Notes under the pieces: model-generated
Database searches by the model: none
What the model was told of the DNA's origin: nothing
What the model saw: only the letters and a program-made list of their open reading frames with translations
Part shown: piece by piece, positions 1-7,027 of the stretch
How positions within the stretch are numbered: position 1 is the first letter of the stretch
How the letters are laid out: every line of letters begins with the position of its first letter
Assembly (NCBI GenBank): GCA_903930505.1
Contig: CAIYYQ010000328.1
Location: 1-20,131, forward strand
DNA: 20,131 nucleotides
Reading direction: 5' to 3'
Origin: Methanobacteriota archaeon
Lineage (GTDB): Archaea; Thermoplasmatota; E2; DHVEG-1
Made by a program: the position numbers and the translations under genes

Positions 1-313
1 TGATTGTACTATCAAACGATTCAATCGGGTTTGGGATCAGAACACCAGCGGCTAACAGTGCACAATCAATTCGTGAAAACGTTTTGTAGGCAAACCGCAC
101 CGCTTCTTCCACGCTGTGTTTGTTTTTTACATCGCAGGTTTTATAGATGCAGTCTGTTTCATTTTTCAGTGTTTCTGCAAGTTCTTTTAGTTTATCTTCC
201 CTGCGAGCAAACAATACGAGTTTACAATGTTCTTTTGCAAGTCTTTTAGCTAATGCTGCGCCCATGCCGCTGCTTGCGCCGCTGATCATCATCACGTTTC
301 CTTGTAATTTCAT
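1..313 (-). CDS. Short-chain dehydrogenase/reductase, N-terminal part (cut by left edge)
   Basis: The first 104 residues are visible, starting from the ATG at 313-311; the frame is open to the left edge. The protein begins MKLQGNVMMISGASSGMGAA. This is the first beta strand and the glycine-rich dinucleotide-binding loop of a classical SDR (TGxxxGxG, here SGASSGMG at residues 11-18). Further on are the usual basic residues after the second strand (FARRE, about 39-43), the acidic residue of the adenine pocket (CDV, about 64-66), and a strand-4 motif reading AAG instead of the usual NAG (about 92-94). The Arg pair after strand 2 suggests NADP(H), which is inference. The catalytic Ser/Tyr/Lys lie beyond the edge, so the substrate cannot be judged. 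No Shine-Dalgarno is seen, but a TATA-like stretch lies about 35 bases upstream, so a short leader is likely. It is divergent from the phosphodiesterase gene. Confidence 0.88.
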   Translation of the reverse strand, partial: MKLQGNVMMISGASSGMGAALAKRLAKEHCKLVLFARREDKLKELAETLKNETDCIYKTCDVKNKHSVEEAVRFAYKTFSRIDCALLAAGVLIPNPIESFDSTI

Positions 314-342
314 ACATGATCAGTTGTTGTATATCAAAGGAA

Positions 343-350
343 CTTTTTAT
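343..350 (-). promoter_or_regulatory. Candidate TATA box for the SDR gene
   Basis: On the minus strand this reads ATAAAAAG, centred about 33 bases before the ATG at 313. With the usual archaeal TATA-to-start-site distance of about 25 bases, the transcript would begin a few bases before the start codon. That fits the lack of a Shine-Dalgarno. The motif is short and A/T-rich, so this is tentative. Confidence 0.35.
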
Positions 351-380
351 GGTATCGTTTTTTTCTTTTTTGTCAGTAAC

Positions 381-389
381 TCTAAATAC
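381..389 (+). promoter_or_regulatory. Candidate TATA box for the phosphodiesterase gene
   Basis: TCTAAATAC lies about 58 bases before the ATG at 444. This would give a leader of roughly 30 bases that includes the Shine-Dalgarno at 427-437. It is weak by itself and is supported by its position in the divergent spacer 314-443, which holds nothing else apart from T-rich tracts. Confidence 0.35.
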
Positions 390-426
390 CAAATTAACCA
401 TAAGGAAAAAAAATAAAACATATGCT

Positions 427-437
427 GAGGATGATCC
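427..437 (+). promoter_or_regulatory. Extended Shine-Dalgarno
   Basis: GAGGATGATCC matches the archaeal 16S tail complement (GAGGTGATCC) over its whole length apart from one extra A. It ends 6 bases before the ATG at 444, which supports that start. Confidence 0.6.
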
Positions 438-443
438 AGTTCT

Positions 444-2060
444 ATGAAAAAAGTCGTTGTCATCGGTCTTGATGGTGCAACCCTTGATCTTTTAGAACCC
501 TGGATGGATGCAGGGGAACTTCCGAACCTTGACACGTTACGAAAAAAAGGTGCGTATGGTCGGTTGCGTTCCACGACACCGTACTACAGTGCACCTGCAT
601 GGGTCTCTATTGTCACAGGATGTAACCCTGGGAAACATGGGATATATGATTTTTTTCGGACTGATACCTGTTCAAAAAAACTGATCAGTGGTCTTGATCG
701 TAAAGTCCCTGCCATATGGAATCTTCTCACAGATGATGCAAAGAAAAGCATTGTCGTTAACGTTCCTGGGACGTATCCACCTGAGGAAATCAATGGAGTC
801 ATGGTCACGGGTTTGCTTACCCCCTCGTTGGAATCAGAATACACGTATCCACATGAACTGAAAAAGGATCTTGTGGATGGAAAACTGGGCAGATATGAGC
901 TTGAGCAGGTTGCAGTCGATGATATCCCCAAACATCTTGCTGCGCGGTATGCACCCAAAAAACTGGTTCAGATGATTAATTCTGTTACCACATCTCATGC
1001 GGTCGTAACCATGAATCTGATGAAAACCCGTGAATGGGATTTTGCGATGGTTGTTTTCCGTGGGACTGATGATGCCCAGCATCTTCTCTGGACCCAAAAA
1101 GAACTGCTCCTTTCTTGCTATAAAACCGCAGATCACTATATTGGTGAAATCATGACGTTGTATCCTGATGCAGCAATCATCGTTGTCTCTGACCATGGGT
1201 TCTACCAACCAAAAAAATACCTCTATGTCAACAATGTCTTATACAACGAAGGATATCTGAAAACTCGTACCGATCCAAGACGCAGCTTAGATACCCTTTT
1301 TATGGTTTTCTTTGATAAGGTGAGTAAACTGTTGTTTCATTTGGTGCCAATGGAAAAAATTGTTCGTTCTCCTTTGGGACGAAAAATCATCCTTTCCGGT
1401 GGAGGAAATAGAAACATTGATTATGCCCACACAAAAGCAATGTACCATTCTATTTGCTCACGAGGCATACGTATCCTGTTAAAAGACAAGGTTGAAAAAG
1501 GAATTGTCGAAAAACAGGAATACGATAGTCTCCGGCAGGAACTCATCGCTTTGTTTAGTAATCTTAGTGATCCGGAGACTGGAGAGTCTGTTGTCGAACA
1601 GGTGTACCGCTGGGAGGATCTGTATGGGAACGATGCGGTCAATGATCCGCTTGATCTGATCCTCGATTTGAAAAAAGGGTATGGGACGCAAGAGCTCCTT
1701 GGTTCTCCTGGGCGTTTCCGGGATTTGTTCCAGCCGAAAAACACGCCGCTTCCAACGTTGACGACACCTGGTTTTTACGACTGGATAGGAGATCATGCGC
1801 CTGAAGGCATTGTTTTCCTCTACGGAAGTGATTTTAAGACAAATCAACAGATTACCGCATCGGTTACTGATGTGGTGCCGACGATTCTTGCCTTTCTTGA
1901 TGCACCAATTCCCGAGTATCTTGATGGAACGGTTATCAAGGATGCGTTTCGCATTCAGCCTCAGGTAAAGAAAACAAGTATTGCACAATCTCAGATAAAA
2001 AAACCGTTTCTCTCGGAGAAAGAACTGGAAAAAATACGAGATATTCGATCAAATTTATAA
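444..2060 (+). CDS. Alkaline phosphatase superfamily phosphodiesterase (type I phosphodiesterase/nucleotide pyrophosphatase-like)
   Basis: This 538-residue protein belongs to the alkaline phosphatase/NPP superfamily, metal-dependent hydrolases of phosphate mono- or diesters. Expected two-metal-site residues are visible: D10 in GLDGA; the nucleophile region SAPAWVSIVTG, where S49 aligns with the NPP nucleophilic Thr; then PGKHGIYDF (62-70); D209 and H213 in TDDAQH; D250-H251 in VVSDHGF; and H451 in GDHAPEG. The C-terminus carries the usual TDVVPTILAFLDAPIPEYLDG (475-495). No signal peptide or membrane segment is evident, so it is probably cytoplasmic. Related archaeal and bacterial proteins often sit near surface-polysaccharide or lipid genes, but no such neighbour is seen here and the substrate is unknown. 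The basic tail after about 500 is likely flexible. Start choice is supported by the Shine-Dalgarno at 427-437. Confidence 0.88.
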   Translation: MKKVVVIGLDGATLDLLEPWMDAGELPNLDTLRKKGAYGRLRSTTPYYSAPAWVSIVTGCNPGKHGIYDFFRTDTCSKKLISGLDRKVPAIWNLLTDDAKKSIVVNVPGTYPPEEINGVMVTGLLTPSLESEYTYPHELKKDLVDGKLGRYELEQVAVDDIPKHLAARYAPKKLVQMINSVTTSHAVVTMNLMKTREWDFAMVVFRGTDDAQHLLWTQKELLLSCYKTADHYIGEIMTLYPDAAIIVVSDHGFYQPKKYLYVNNVLYNEGYLKTRTDPRRSLDTLFMVFFDKVSKLLFHLVPMEKIVRSPLGRKIILSGGGNRNIDYAHTKAMYHSICSRGIRILLKDKVEKGIVEKQEYDSLRQELIALFSNLSDPETGESVVEQVYRWEDLYGNDAVNDPLDLILDLKKGYGTQELLGSPGRFRDLFQPKNTPLPTLTTPGFYDWIGDHAPEGIVFLYGSDFKTNQQITASVTDVVPTILAFLDAPIPEYLDGTVIKDAFRIQPQVKKTSIAQSQIKKPFLSEKELEKIRDIRSNL

Positions 2061-2061
2061 C

Positions 2062-2074
2062 TTATTTTTTATTT
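2062..2074 (+). terminator. Oligo-T terminator candidate
   Basis: Immediately after the TAA at 2058-2060 the plus strand runs TTATTTTTTATTT. Archaeal RNA polymerase terminates on U-rich tracts without needing a hairpin. The tract overlaps a TTATTTAAATAATAA element at 2069-2083. Confidence 0.45.
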
Positions 2075-2091
2075 AAATAATAATCAGTATG

Positions 2092-2104
2092 TTTAAATAT
2101 ATAG
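2092..2104 (+). promoter_or_regulatory. Strong TATA box of the FN3-thioredoxin gene
   Basis: TTTAAATATATAG is a near-ideal archaeal TATA box, centred about 29 bases before the ATG at 2127. The predicted start site falls within a few bases of that ATG. There is no Shine-Dalgarno in between (…ATTAGTGACCT), so the mRNA is probably leaderless. Confidence 0.65.
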
Positions 2105-2126
2105 AAATCTATAATATTAGTGACCT

Positions 2127-3890
2127 ATGAAGAACAGTATTAAATTACTCCTAACAATCATCGTAGCGATCGCTCTTGTTTCTTCAGCGTATTATATCCT
2201 ATTTTTACGAGAGACTTTTACGAACATTGCACCAAATCAACCGAGTAATTTTTCCCCTATAAACGAGGCGACAGATGTTTCCCGTTCTACTAGATTAAGT
2301 TGGACATGCAGTGATCCAGAAAATGATTCACTCACCTATAATGTCTATTTTGGAATAAGTAATCCTCCACCAAAAGTAGTAACCAACCAAACCAGCACCA
2401 GCTACAATCCTGGTACTCTGGAATTTGATACCAAATACTACTGGAAGATTGTCGCTTGGGATAATTACAATGCATCAACCGATGGTCCAATCAACGAATT
2501 TATAACTGCACCAAATCATGCGCCAAATACACCAAGTTCTCCTCATCCCACTGATGAAGCACAAAATAGGCCGATATCCATTGATCTCGGCTGGACTGGT
2601 GGCGACCCAGATACAGGAGACACAGCTGTCTATGATGTCTACTTTGGAACAAGCAACCCGCCAGCAAAAATTATTAGTAGCCAATCAGGGACAACATATG
2701 ATCCAGGAACCTTAGAATACAACACCACGTACTTCTGGGAGATTGTCTCTTGGGATGCACAAGATGCATCCACGCAAGGCCCAATTTGGAGTTTTACCAC
2801 CACAGTCAATCAAAGCGGCGGAGGCGGCACCGAACAATACCCACATACCGTGTTTATTGAAGAAGGAACCGCAACATGGTGCGATGTCTGCCCAATCGTA
2901 GCTGATATCCTTCATGAACTCTACACCTCCGGAGAATATCGGTTTTACTATGTGAGCCTTGTTCATAATAAAAACGAAAAAGCAAAACAACGATTAAACG
3001 AAGAGTATAACAATTTAGGATTCCCCACGGTATATATTGATGGTGGGTACGAGGTAATTTCCGGTGCAACAGAACCAAAAGCAGTGTTCCAAGAAAAAAT
3101 CACAAACGCGATGTCACGAGATACCCCCAAACTCCACATCAATGTCTCTGCACAGTGGGATAATACGACAAAAAAAATTACGACTACCGCAGATGTGAAA
3201 AATGGGGGCAATGATCCCTATTCCGGTCGACTCAAACTGTACCTTACTGAACAGGTTTCTCCGTGGTATGATTTCAGCGGTAATTCATATCAGTTTAGTT
3301 TTCTAGATTATATCGTTGATACCGACGTCACGGTTGTTGCCCAGGATACGACAACGGTGACGCAAACCATTGATGGATCCAGCTATGATCCTGATAATTT
3401 GATGATTATCGCTGTGGTGTTCAGTGAGCAATCAACACAGAAATTCTCTGATCCACCAGCTAATAATCATTCATTTAACGCCTATTTCGCTGATGCAGCA
3501 AATGCTACTGAGGTGAACACAGGAAAACCGCATACACTACCACCAATGGTTGGAATCGAGTACCCTAAGAAAATGCGGATTAACATCTTCGGGAAATCAA
3601 ACAGGATGACGCCACTGTGGCAAACCAAGATGAATACGTGGATTATTGGAAAAACCACGGTGATTGCAATCGCAAACGCGTCATCGGTTGGCTCTTCAAT
3701 AGAGAAAGTAGAGTTTTATGTCGATAATAAACTCAAAGCAACCGATACCACAACACCATATGAATGGGCCTTTAGAAAGATAGATTACCTGAAGCATCTG
3801 TTCCGCAAACAAACCATCACGGTAAAAGCGTATGACAGCAATGGGAAAACATCCTCTGCAAGCATCGATGTGTTTGCTTTTTTCGTATAA
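2127..3890 (+). CDS. Membrane-anchored surface protein with two FN3-like repeats and a thioredoxin-fold domain
   Basis: This 587-residue protein is directed outside the cell. A lysine-tipped hydrophobic segment (about 6-27) is a signal peptide or anchor. Two FN3-like repeats follow (about 36-127 and 130-225), each with the phrases SDPENDSLTYNVYFG or YDVYFGTSNPP and YYWKIVAWD or YFWEIVSWD. After a Gly-rich linker (231-234) comes a thioredoxin-fold domain (about 238-332) with EEGTATWCDVCP; the redox pair is C252/C255 and the cis-proline is P300 in GFPTVYIDGG. Residues 335-460 are a beta-rich region of no family I recognise. The end (about 475-587) looks Ig-like (VEFYVDNKLKATDTTTPYEW). Likely role: thiol-disulfide exchange or protein folding at the cell surface (inference). 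It converges, 21 bases apart, on the redox cluster that ends at 3912. No C-terminal sorting tail is present. Confidence 0.82.
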   Translation: MKNSIKLLLTIIVAIALVSSAYYILFLRETFTNIAPNQPSNFSPINEATDVSRSTRLSWTCSDPENDSLTYNVYFGISNPPPKVVTNQTSTSYNPGTLEFDTKYYWKIVAWDNYNASTDGPINEFITAPNHAPNTPSSPHPTDEAQNRPISIDLGWTGGDPDTGDTAVYDVYFGTSNPPAKIISSQSGTTYDPGTLEYNTTYFWEIVSWDAQDASTQGPIWSFTTTVNQSGGGGTEQYPHTVFIEEGTATWCDVCPIVADILHELYTSGEYRFYYVSLVHNKNEKAKQRLNEEYNNLGFPTVYIDGGYEVISGATEPKAVFQEKITNAMSRDTPKLHINVSAQWDNTTKKITTTADVKNGGNDPYSGRLKLYLTEQVSPWYDFSGNSYQFSFLDYIVDTDVTVVAQDTTTVTQTIDGSSYDPDNLMIIAVVFSEQSTQKFSDPPANNHSFNAYFADAANATEVNTGKPHTLPPMVGIEYPKKMRINIFGKSNRMTPLWQTKMNTWIIGKTTVIAIANASSVGSSIEKVEFYVDNKLKATDTTTPYEWAFRKIDYLKHLFRKQTITVKAYDSNGKTSSASIDVFAFFV

Positions 3891-3902
3891 TAAGTATGAT
3901 AG

Positions 3903-3913
3903 AAAAATTTTTT
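3903..3913. terminator. Bidirectional A/T terminator between convergent genes
   Basis: AAAAATTTTTT lies in the 21-base gap between two convergent genes and provides a U-run at the end of the transcript on both strands. Its right end overlaps the stop codon of the minus-strand gene. Confidence 0.5.
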
Positions 3914-4547
3914 AGTGTTCGGTATAAAAACCTTCTTCGTACTGATGGTAGAAGTCAATGCTTTCTTGTACAACATCAGTTAAAAAACTAATTCTTTGCT
4001 CGTTTGTTGGGAGATTCAGGGTACCGTACAGCGTCGTGTAATATGGTTTGATACTGCCTGTATCGTTTCCAAGGGTGATGATTGCAAACATCGGCAGACC
4101 GCCAATCTTGTCTTTGTCATAAATAGGCAGTGTGTTTCTCATCTCTTTCGTGGTATGATCGATGTTGATGTAGATGAACGTGATATTTGATTGATGAAAC
4201 TGAATGGTTTGAACAGCCATGTCTTGTTTTTCAAAATGTACGTTGAATAGCTGTTCAATCACTGGATGCATGGTGTCACATGCTGCACATACATCTTCGC
4301 TGTATTCGATAAACACCGGACCTTTTGTGAGATTCTTCAGGACAAAATCAGGATGAGGCACATTGTTTGTGGTATTGAAGATGAATTCTCTTTCTGTTAT
4401 CGGTTGAAGTTTGATGCAGCTGAGGCAGAGAACCGTCACGATGTTTTTCTGTATCTCATGGTAGACATCTGTGAAAGCAAACATCCCGCCCAATGAACCC
4501 GCGATAAGAAGAAGAACACCGATTTGAACGGCAAGCATTTTTTTCAT
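3912..4547 (-). CDS. Membrane-anchored thioredoxin-fold protein with two CxxC motifs
   Basis: This is a 211-residue protein from the ATG at 4547-4545. A start five codons upstream would overlap the previous gene and lie before the GGAGGT at 4556-4551, so it was rejected. An N-terminal membrane segment (about 4-25) precedes an extracytoplasmic domain. The thioredoxin-like redox pair is C87-A-A-C90 in YSEDVCAACDTMHP. A second pair, C41-L-S-C44 in VLCLSCIKLQP, lies just outside the membrane and is not part of a standard thioredoxin fold. The cis-proline is in GGLPMFAII (about residue 152). Family resemblance is to DsbA/thioredoxin-like proteins acting outside the membrane. It is the last gene of the redox cluster, one base after the polyferredoxin stop, so the two are surely co-transcribed. 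It may take electrons from that Fe-S protein (inference). Confidence 0.78.
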   Translation of the reverse strand: MKKMLAVQIGVLLLIAGSLGGMFAFTDVYHEIQKNIVTVLCLSCIKLQPITEREFIFNTTNNVPHPDFVLKNLTKGPVFIEYSEDVCAACDTMHPVIEQLFNVHFEKQDMAVQTIQFHQSNITFIYINIDHTTKEMRNTLPIYDKDKIGGLPMFAIITLGNDTGSIKPYYTTLYGTLNLPTNEQRISFLTDVVQESIDFYHQYEEGFYTEH

Positions 4548-4548
4548 A

Positions 4549-5361
4549 TTACCTCCTCTCAAACGTTATGTTGTTTTTTGGGCAAGCATTTACGCATTTG
4601 CCGCAGAGGATGCATTCAGGGTCTCGATGCATCGTGTAGATGTCGATTCCCATGGGGCATACACTCAAACAGGCGTCGCAATGGGTGCATTCCTTTTTTT
4701 CATGGACTTCAATATGTAAAAAACTGATCTTATTAAAAACTGATAAAAAGGCGCCGACTGGGCAAAAATAACGGCACCAGCCGCGTTCAATCGTGAAAAT
4801 CAATACGAGAAACAGGATGAAAATAACAAGTGCAGCCCAAAAATAAAAACCAGGGACAAACTTACCGGGGTTCAGAATGAGGATGGGGATCGTTCCCGTC
4901 AGAACGCCAACTGGGCAGATGTCGGTGAAGAGAAATCTGATGAGAAACGATGTGACGAAAACCAATCCGATGAGAAGAACGTATTTTATGTATCGAAGAT
5001 GGCGCTCAATTTTTAATTGCCCTATTTTTTTAATGAGCGGATATCGTTTTAATTTTCGTGCGATTCTTCCGGTTCCCCGTTGCAGAAAACCGATTGGGCA
5101 TGCCCATCCGCAGACCGCTCGTCCTGTCGTGATCCCGACAAACCCGAGGATAAGAAAAGGGTAAACAAAAAATCTCCAGGTGAAACTGCCGTTATATACG
5201 CTTTCTTCAAATGCCCGAAGAGGACATGCGGATGTTGCTGCGGGACACGCTTGGCAGTAGAAAAACGGGTAACAAAACCCTGTTTTAAACCCTAATGCTC
5301 CAAGGTTTGCACTGAAAAAAAGAATGATTTGAGAAAGGAGGCGTTTTTCTTGGAATTTCAT
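4549..5361 (-). CDS. NapH/MauN-like membrane polyferredoxin (4Fe-4S binding)
   Basis: This 270-residue integral membrane iron-sulfur protein carries two ferredoxin-type 4Fe-4S sites at the C-terminus: C225/C228/C231/C235 (CTHCDACLSVCP) and C250/C253/C256/C260 (CILCGKCVNACP). It also has the two CxxxCP motifs typical of the NapH/NosR/CcoG group, C84-C88 in CGWACPIGFLQ and C196-C200 in CRYFCPVGAF. Further cysteines are at 30, 36, 39, 46 and 149 (the last in TDICPVG). Hydrophobic spans are near 10-27, 64-80, 127-145, 150-163 and 172-190. Known relatives move electrons between a membrane donor and redox enzymes. Here no nitrate or nitrous-oxide reductase gene is nearby and the flanks are thiol proteins, so electron supply to extracellular thiol proteins is the contextual guess. 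The start ATG overlaps the upstream TGA by four bases. Confidence 0.87.
   Translation of the reverse strand: MKFQEKRLLSQIILFFSANLGALGFKTGFCYPFFYCQACPAATSACPLRAFEESVYNGSFTWRFFVYPFLILGFVGITTGRAVCGWACPIGFLQRGTGRIARKLKRYPLIKKIGQLKIERHLRYIKYVLLIGLVFVTSFLIRFLFTDICPVGVLTGTIPILILNPGKFVPGFYFWAALVIFILFLVLIFTIERGWCRYFCPVGAFLSVFNKISFLHIEVHEKKECTHCDACLSVCPMGIDIYTMHRDPECILCGKCVNACPKNNITFERR
4551..4556 (-). promoter_or_regulatory. Shine-Dalgarno inside the end of the upstream gene
   Basis: On the minus strand GGAGGT forms the last Arg codon and the first base of the stop of the polyferredoxin gene, three bases before the ATG at 4547. The spacing is short, but the arrangement fits translational coupling of the two genes. 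Confidence 0.55.
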
Positions 5362-5909
5362 CGTAATCTCTTTCTTTCAAGGTATAATATTCCAATTCCT
5401 ATGAGTATACCAACCGCGATAATAAGCAGGAGAACCTCGAACCCTGGTGTCTTTGTGTGGTTCCCAGTTCCGTTGATTCCGTTTCCATCACCAGTCCCGC
5501 CATCTGTTTTTAACGTGACATTGGCCCAGGGATAGGAATACCATACACCATTGCTTTCGATCTCGATACGATATTGAATATGGTTTGCGTCGTCTTTTAT
5601 CAGGGATATTATTCGTTGATAGGTCGTTGCATTGATCTTCGTCATTGATTCGTTGTTACGGAGGTAGCAAAGGTTTTCTTTGCATTCCTGCATGATAATT
5701 CTCACATCGGCCAATGGATTGTCACTAAAGATCGTCGCTGTGAACGTCACATTTGACATGACAGTTGGTTCCTGCGGATCTAAAATAATTTGACTTACTG
5801 TTGGCTCGTCTCCGATGGGAACCTGATCAGCAGGGATCGTTTCAATCATCGATACGCCTAAACAAAGCACGACGATTCCTATGATGATTGTTCTTCTTTT
5901 TTGCTTCAT
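5358..5909 (-). CDS. Secreted Ig-like protein with a PGF-CTERM sorting tail
   Basis: This is a 183-residue surface protein. It has a basic, hydrophobic N-terminal signal peptide (about 5-22) and a beta-rich Ig-like ectodomain (about 36-133) with several NxS/T glycosylation sites and one close cysteine pair (C76, C81). A Gly/Asn/Thr-rich linker follows (136-152), then the tail: TPGFE at 154-158, a hydrophobic span (about 159-176) and a basic end (ERKRLR). This is the PGF-CTERM pattern recognised by archaeosortase A, which removes the tail and leads to lipid attachment at the membrane. The ectodomain family is not recognised. The minus-strand AGGAAG about 10 bases before the ATG is a plausible Shine-Dalgarno. 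It lies between the TlpA-like gene (16-base gap) and the polyferredoxin gene (4-base overlap), so it is probably part of the same redox system. Confidence 0.8.
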   Translation of the reverse strand: MKQKRRTIIIGIVVLCLGVSMIETIPADQVPIGDEPTVSQIILDPQEPTVMSNVTFTATIFSDNPLADVRIIMQECKENLCYLRNNESMTKINATTYQRIISLIKDDANHIQYRIEIESNGVWYSYPWANVTLKTDGGTGDGNGINGTGNHTKTPGFEVLLLIIAVGILIGIGILYLERKRLR

Positions 5910-5925
5910 TTTGTAGGAACTTCCT

Positions 5926-6477
5926 TTATTGATTTTTATCTAATAGTTCATTGATTATCGGGGCGAGTTGGGCAAGGCCCTGAGGGTACCCTTGAGGGGT
6001 CTCTGAGAGGACTGCTAATCCTTCATGAGCGAAATATAGTTTTCCTTTTTTATCAAAGATACACAACGCTGGTATCCCCCCTTGTCCTACCTTGTATTTG
6101 CTCCAGATGCTGCCGTCATCTTTGCCGAATGTCCACGTCAATTCATAGTTATATTGTTTGTAGGCATTTATAAAACTTTGTATCTGTTGACTGGTTTCGC
6201 TTTGCTCGATATCAATGGAAAGGATCTCCAAGTCATTTCTGCTGTAGTTCTCATACACTTTTCGTAATTCCAACATTTGAATTTGACATGGTTGGCACCA
6301 TGTTGCCCACAGATCAAGGATCACGATTTTTCCCCGGTAATCACTCAAATTTTTTTTAGTACCATCTAATGCAGTAAAAACAAAATCTTCTCCGGTATCT
6401 TGCTCTGGTGGTTGCGTGCAACCCGAGAGAAACGTCAATGAAAGAAGGAGAATCAGAACAAATGAAAGAATTCGCAA
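5926..6477 (-). CDS. TlpA/ResA-like thioredoxin lipoprotein
   Basis: This 183-residue protein has an N-terminal lipoprotein signal, LTFLSGC with lipobox Cys C20, and then a TlpA-type domain. DLWATWCQPC carries the redox pair C61/C64 and GGIPALCIFD holds the cis-proline P136. The family reduces or isomerises disulfides outside the cytoplasmic membrane, anchored by lipid. Start choice is awkward: no ATG exists between the upstream in-frame stop (about 6516) and the signal peptide. The TTG at 6477-6475 was taken because it sits directly before the signal sequence, and its Shine-Dalgarno is poor (AAAGAG). It lies 49 bases after the thioredoxin gene and 16 bases before the PGF-CTERM gene. Confidence 0.83.
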   Translation of the reverse strand: MRILSFVLILLLSLTFLSGCTQPPEQDTGEDFVFTALDGTKKNLSDYRGKIVILDLWATWCQPCQIQMLELRKVYENYSRNDLEILSIDIEQSETSQQIQSFINAYKQYNYELTWTFGKDDGSIWSKYKVGQGGIPALCIFDKKGKLYFAHEGLAVLSETPQGYPQGLAQLAPIINELLDKNQ

Positions 6478-6520
6478 CTCTTTTTCTTTTTTTAGTATGA
6501 GGCTGATAGAATGTCACCTT

Positions 6521-6530
6521 TACTTTTTAA
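6521..6530 (-). promoter_or_regulatory. Weak TATA-like element before the TlpA-like gene
   Basis: On the minus strand TTAAAAAGTA overlaps the stop of the thioredoxin gene. A start site about 25 bases on would leave a leader of roughly 25 bases before the TTG at 6477. It could give the four distal redox genes their own promoter. The motif is imperfect, so this is tentative. Confidence 0.3.
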
Positions 6531-6937
6531 CCATAGGAACTGAGTTTCTTTTTTATGATTTCTTTTGGTAATGCGCCAACTATTTGATCGACAAGTTTTC
6601 CTTTTTTGAAAATTAAAAGTGTCGGGATGCTCATAATATTATATTTCATTGAGGTTTGTTGATTTTCGTCAACGTTCAGTTTCCCAAACGCGATTTTTCC
6701 CTGCATCTCCTTTGCGAGTTCCTCGATGATTGGCGTCAGCATTCTGCAAGGTCCGCACCAGGGAGCCCAGCAGTCAACTACGATTGTTTCATAGGTTTTC
6801 ACCTGCTGATCAAAATCAGCATCGGTAACATGAATCGGAGTGTTTGGCCAATTTTTCTCCATAGTTTTTCCTCCATTCCGGTACTGTTGTTGTAACTGGT
6901 TGAGTTTTTTCTTTCGTAACTCATCCAGTTCATTCAT
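6527..6937 (-). CDS. trxA: Thioredoxin with charged N-terminal extension
   Basis: This 136-residue protein is a clear thioredoxin. DCWAPWCGPCRMLTPI carries the canonical active site C61-G-P-C64, and MSIPTLLIF holds the cis-proline P105. It lacks a signal peptide and is therefore cytoplasmic. The family reduces protein disulfides using electrons from thioredoxin reductase, which is not encoded in this window. About 28 residues (MNELDELRKKKLNQLQQQ…) precede the domain, a charged and probably helical or coiled segment that standard 105-110-residue thioredoxins lack. A start at M26 (MEKNW) would give the usual length. The minus strand around residue M26 shows GGAGG-like bases (the codons for NGG), so that internal start is a real alternative. 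The upstream ATG is supported by a well-placed TATA box at 6961-6970. Confidence 0.92.
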   Translation of the reverse strand: MNELDELRKKKLNQLQQQYRNGGKTMEKNWPNTPIHVTDADFDQQVKTYETIVVDCWAPWCGPCRMLTPIIEELAKEMQGKIAFGKLNVDENQQTSMKYNIMSIPTLLIFKKGKLVDQIVGALPKEIIKKKLSSYG

Positions 6938-6960
6938 TGGTTTGAGAGAATATTCATTAT

Positions 6961-6970
6961 ACTATTTAAC
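6961..6970 (-). promoter_or_regulatory. TATA box of the thioredoxin gene
   Basis: On the minus strand GTTAAATAGT is centred about 28 bases before the ATG at 6937, and no Shine-Dalgarno follows. A leaderless or nearly leaderless transcript is therefore likely. It lies in the 90-base gap after the glutaredoxin-like gene, so thioredoxin and the genes behind it can be transcribed separately. Confidence 0.5.
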
Positions 6971-7027
6971 TCTACTACTGAGTGAGATATGAACGGTGGA
7001 TGAAAAACACGCAATATTCAACGATAT

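Noticed and set aside
4..416. Two plus-strand ORFs of 81 and 89 codons
   Set aside because: They lie opposite the SDR gene and the spacer; the products are Phe/Ser/Leu-rich antisense translations without motifs.
4548..4562. ATG at 4562 as start of the CAAC thioredoxin-like protein
   Set aside because: It precedes the GGAGGT at 4556-4551 and adds MRGGN before the natural lysine-tipped membrane segment.
4549..5361. Naming the polyferredoxin napH
   Set aside because: The motif set is shared with MauN, NosR and CcoG types, and no nitrate reductase partner is present, so a gene symbol would claim too much.
4524..5535. Plus-strand ORFs of 67-95 codons opposite the polyferredoxin and PGF-CTERM genes
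   Set aside because: They are shadows of well-supported minus-strand genes; they have Cys/Arg-rich compositions of antisense reading and no initiation signals.
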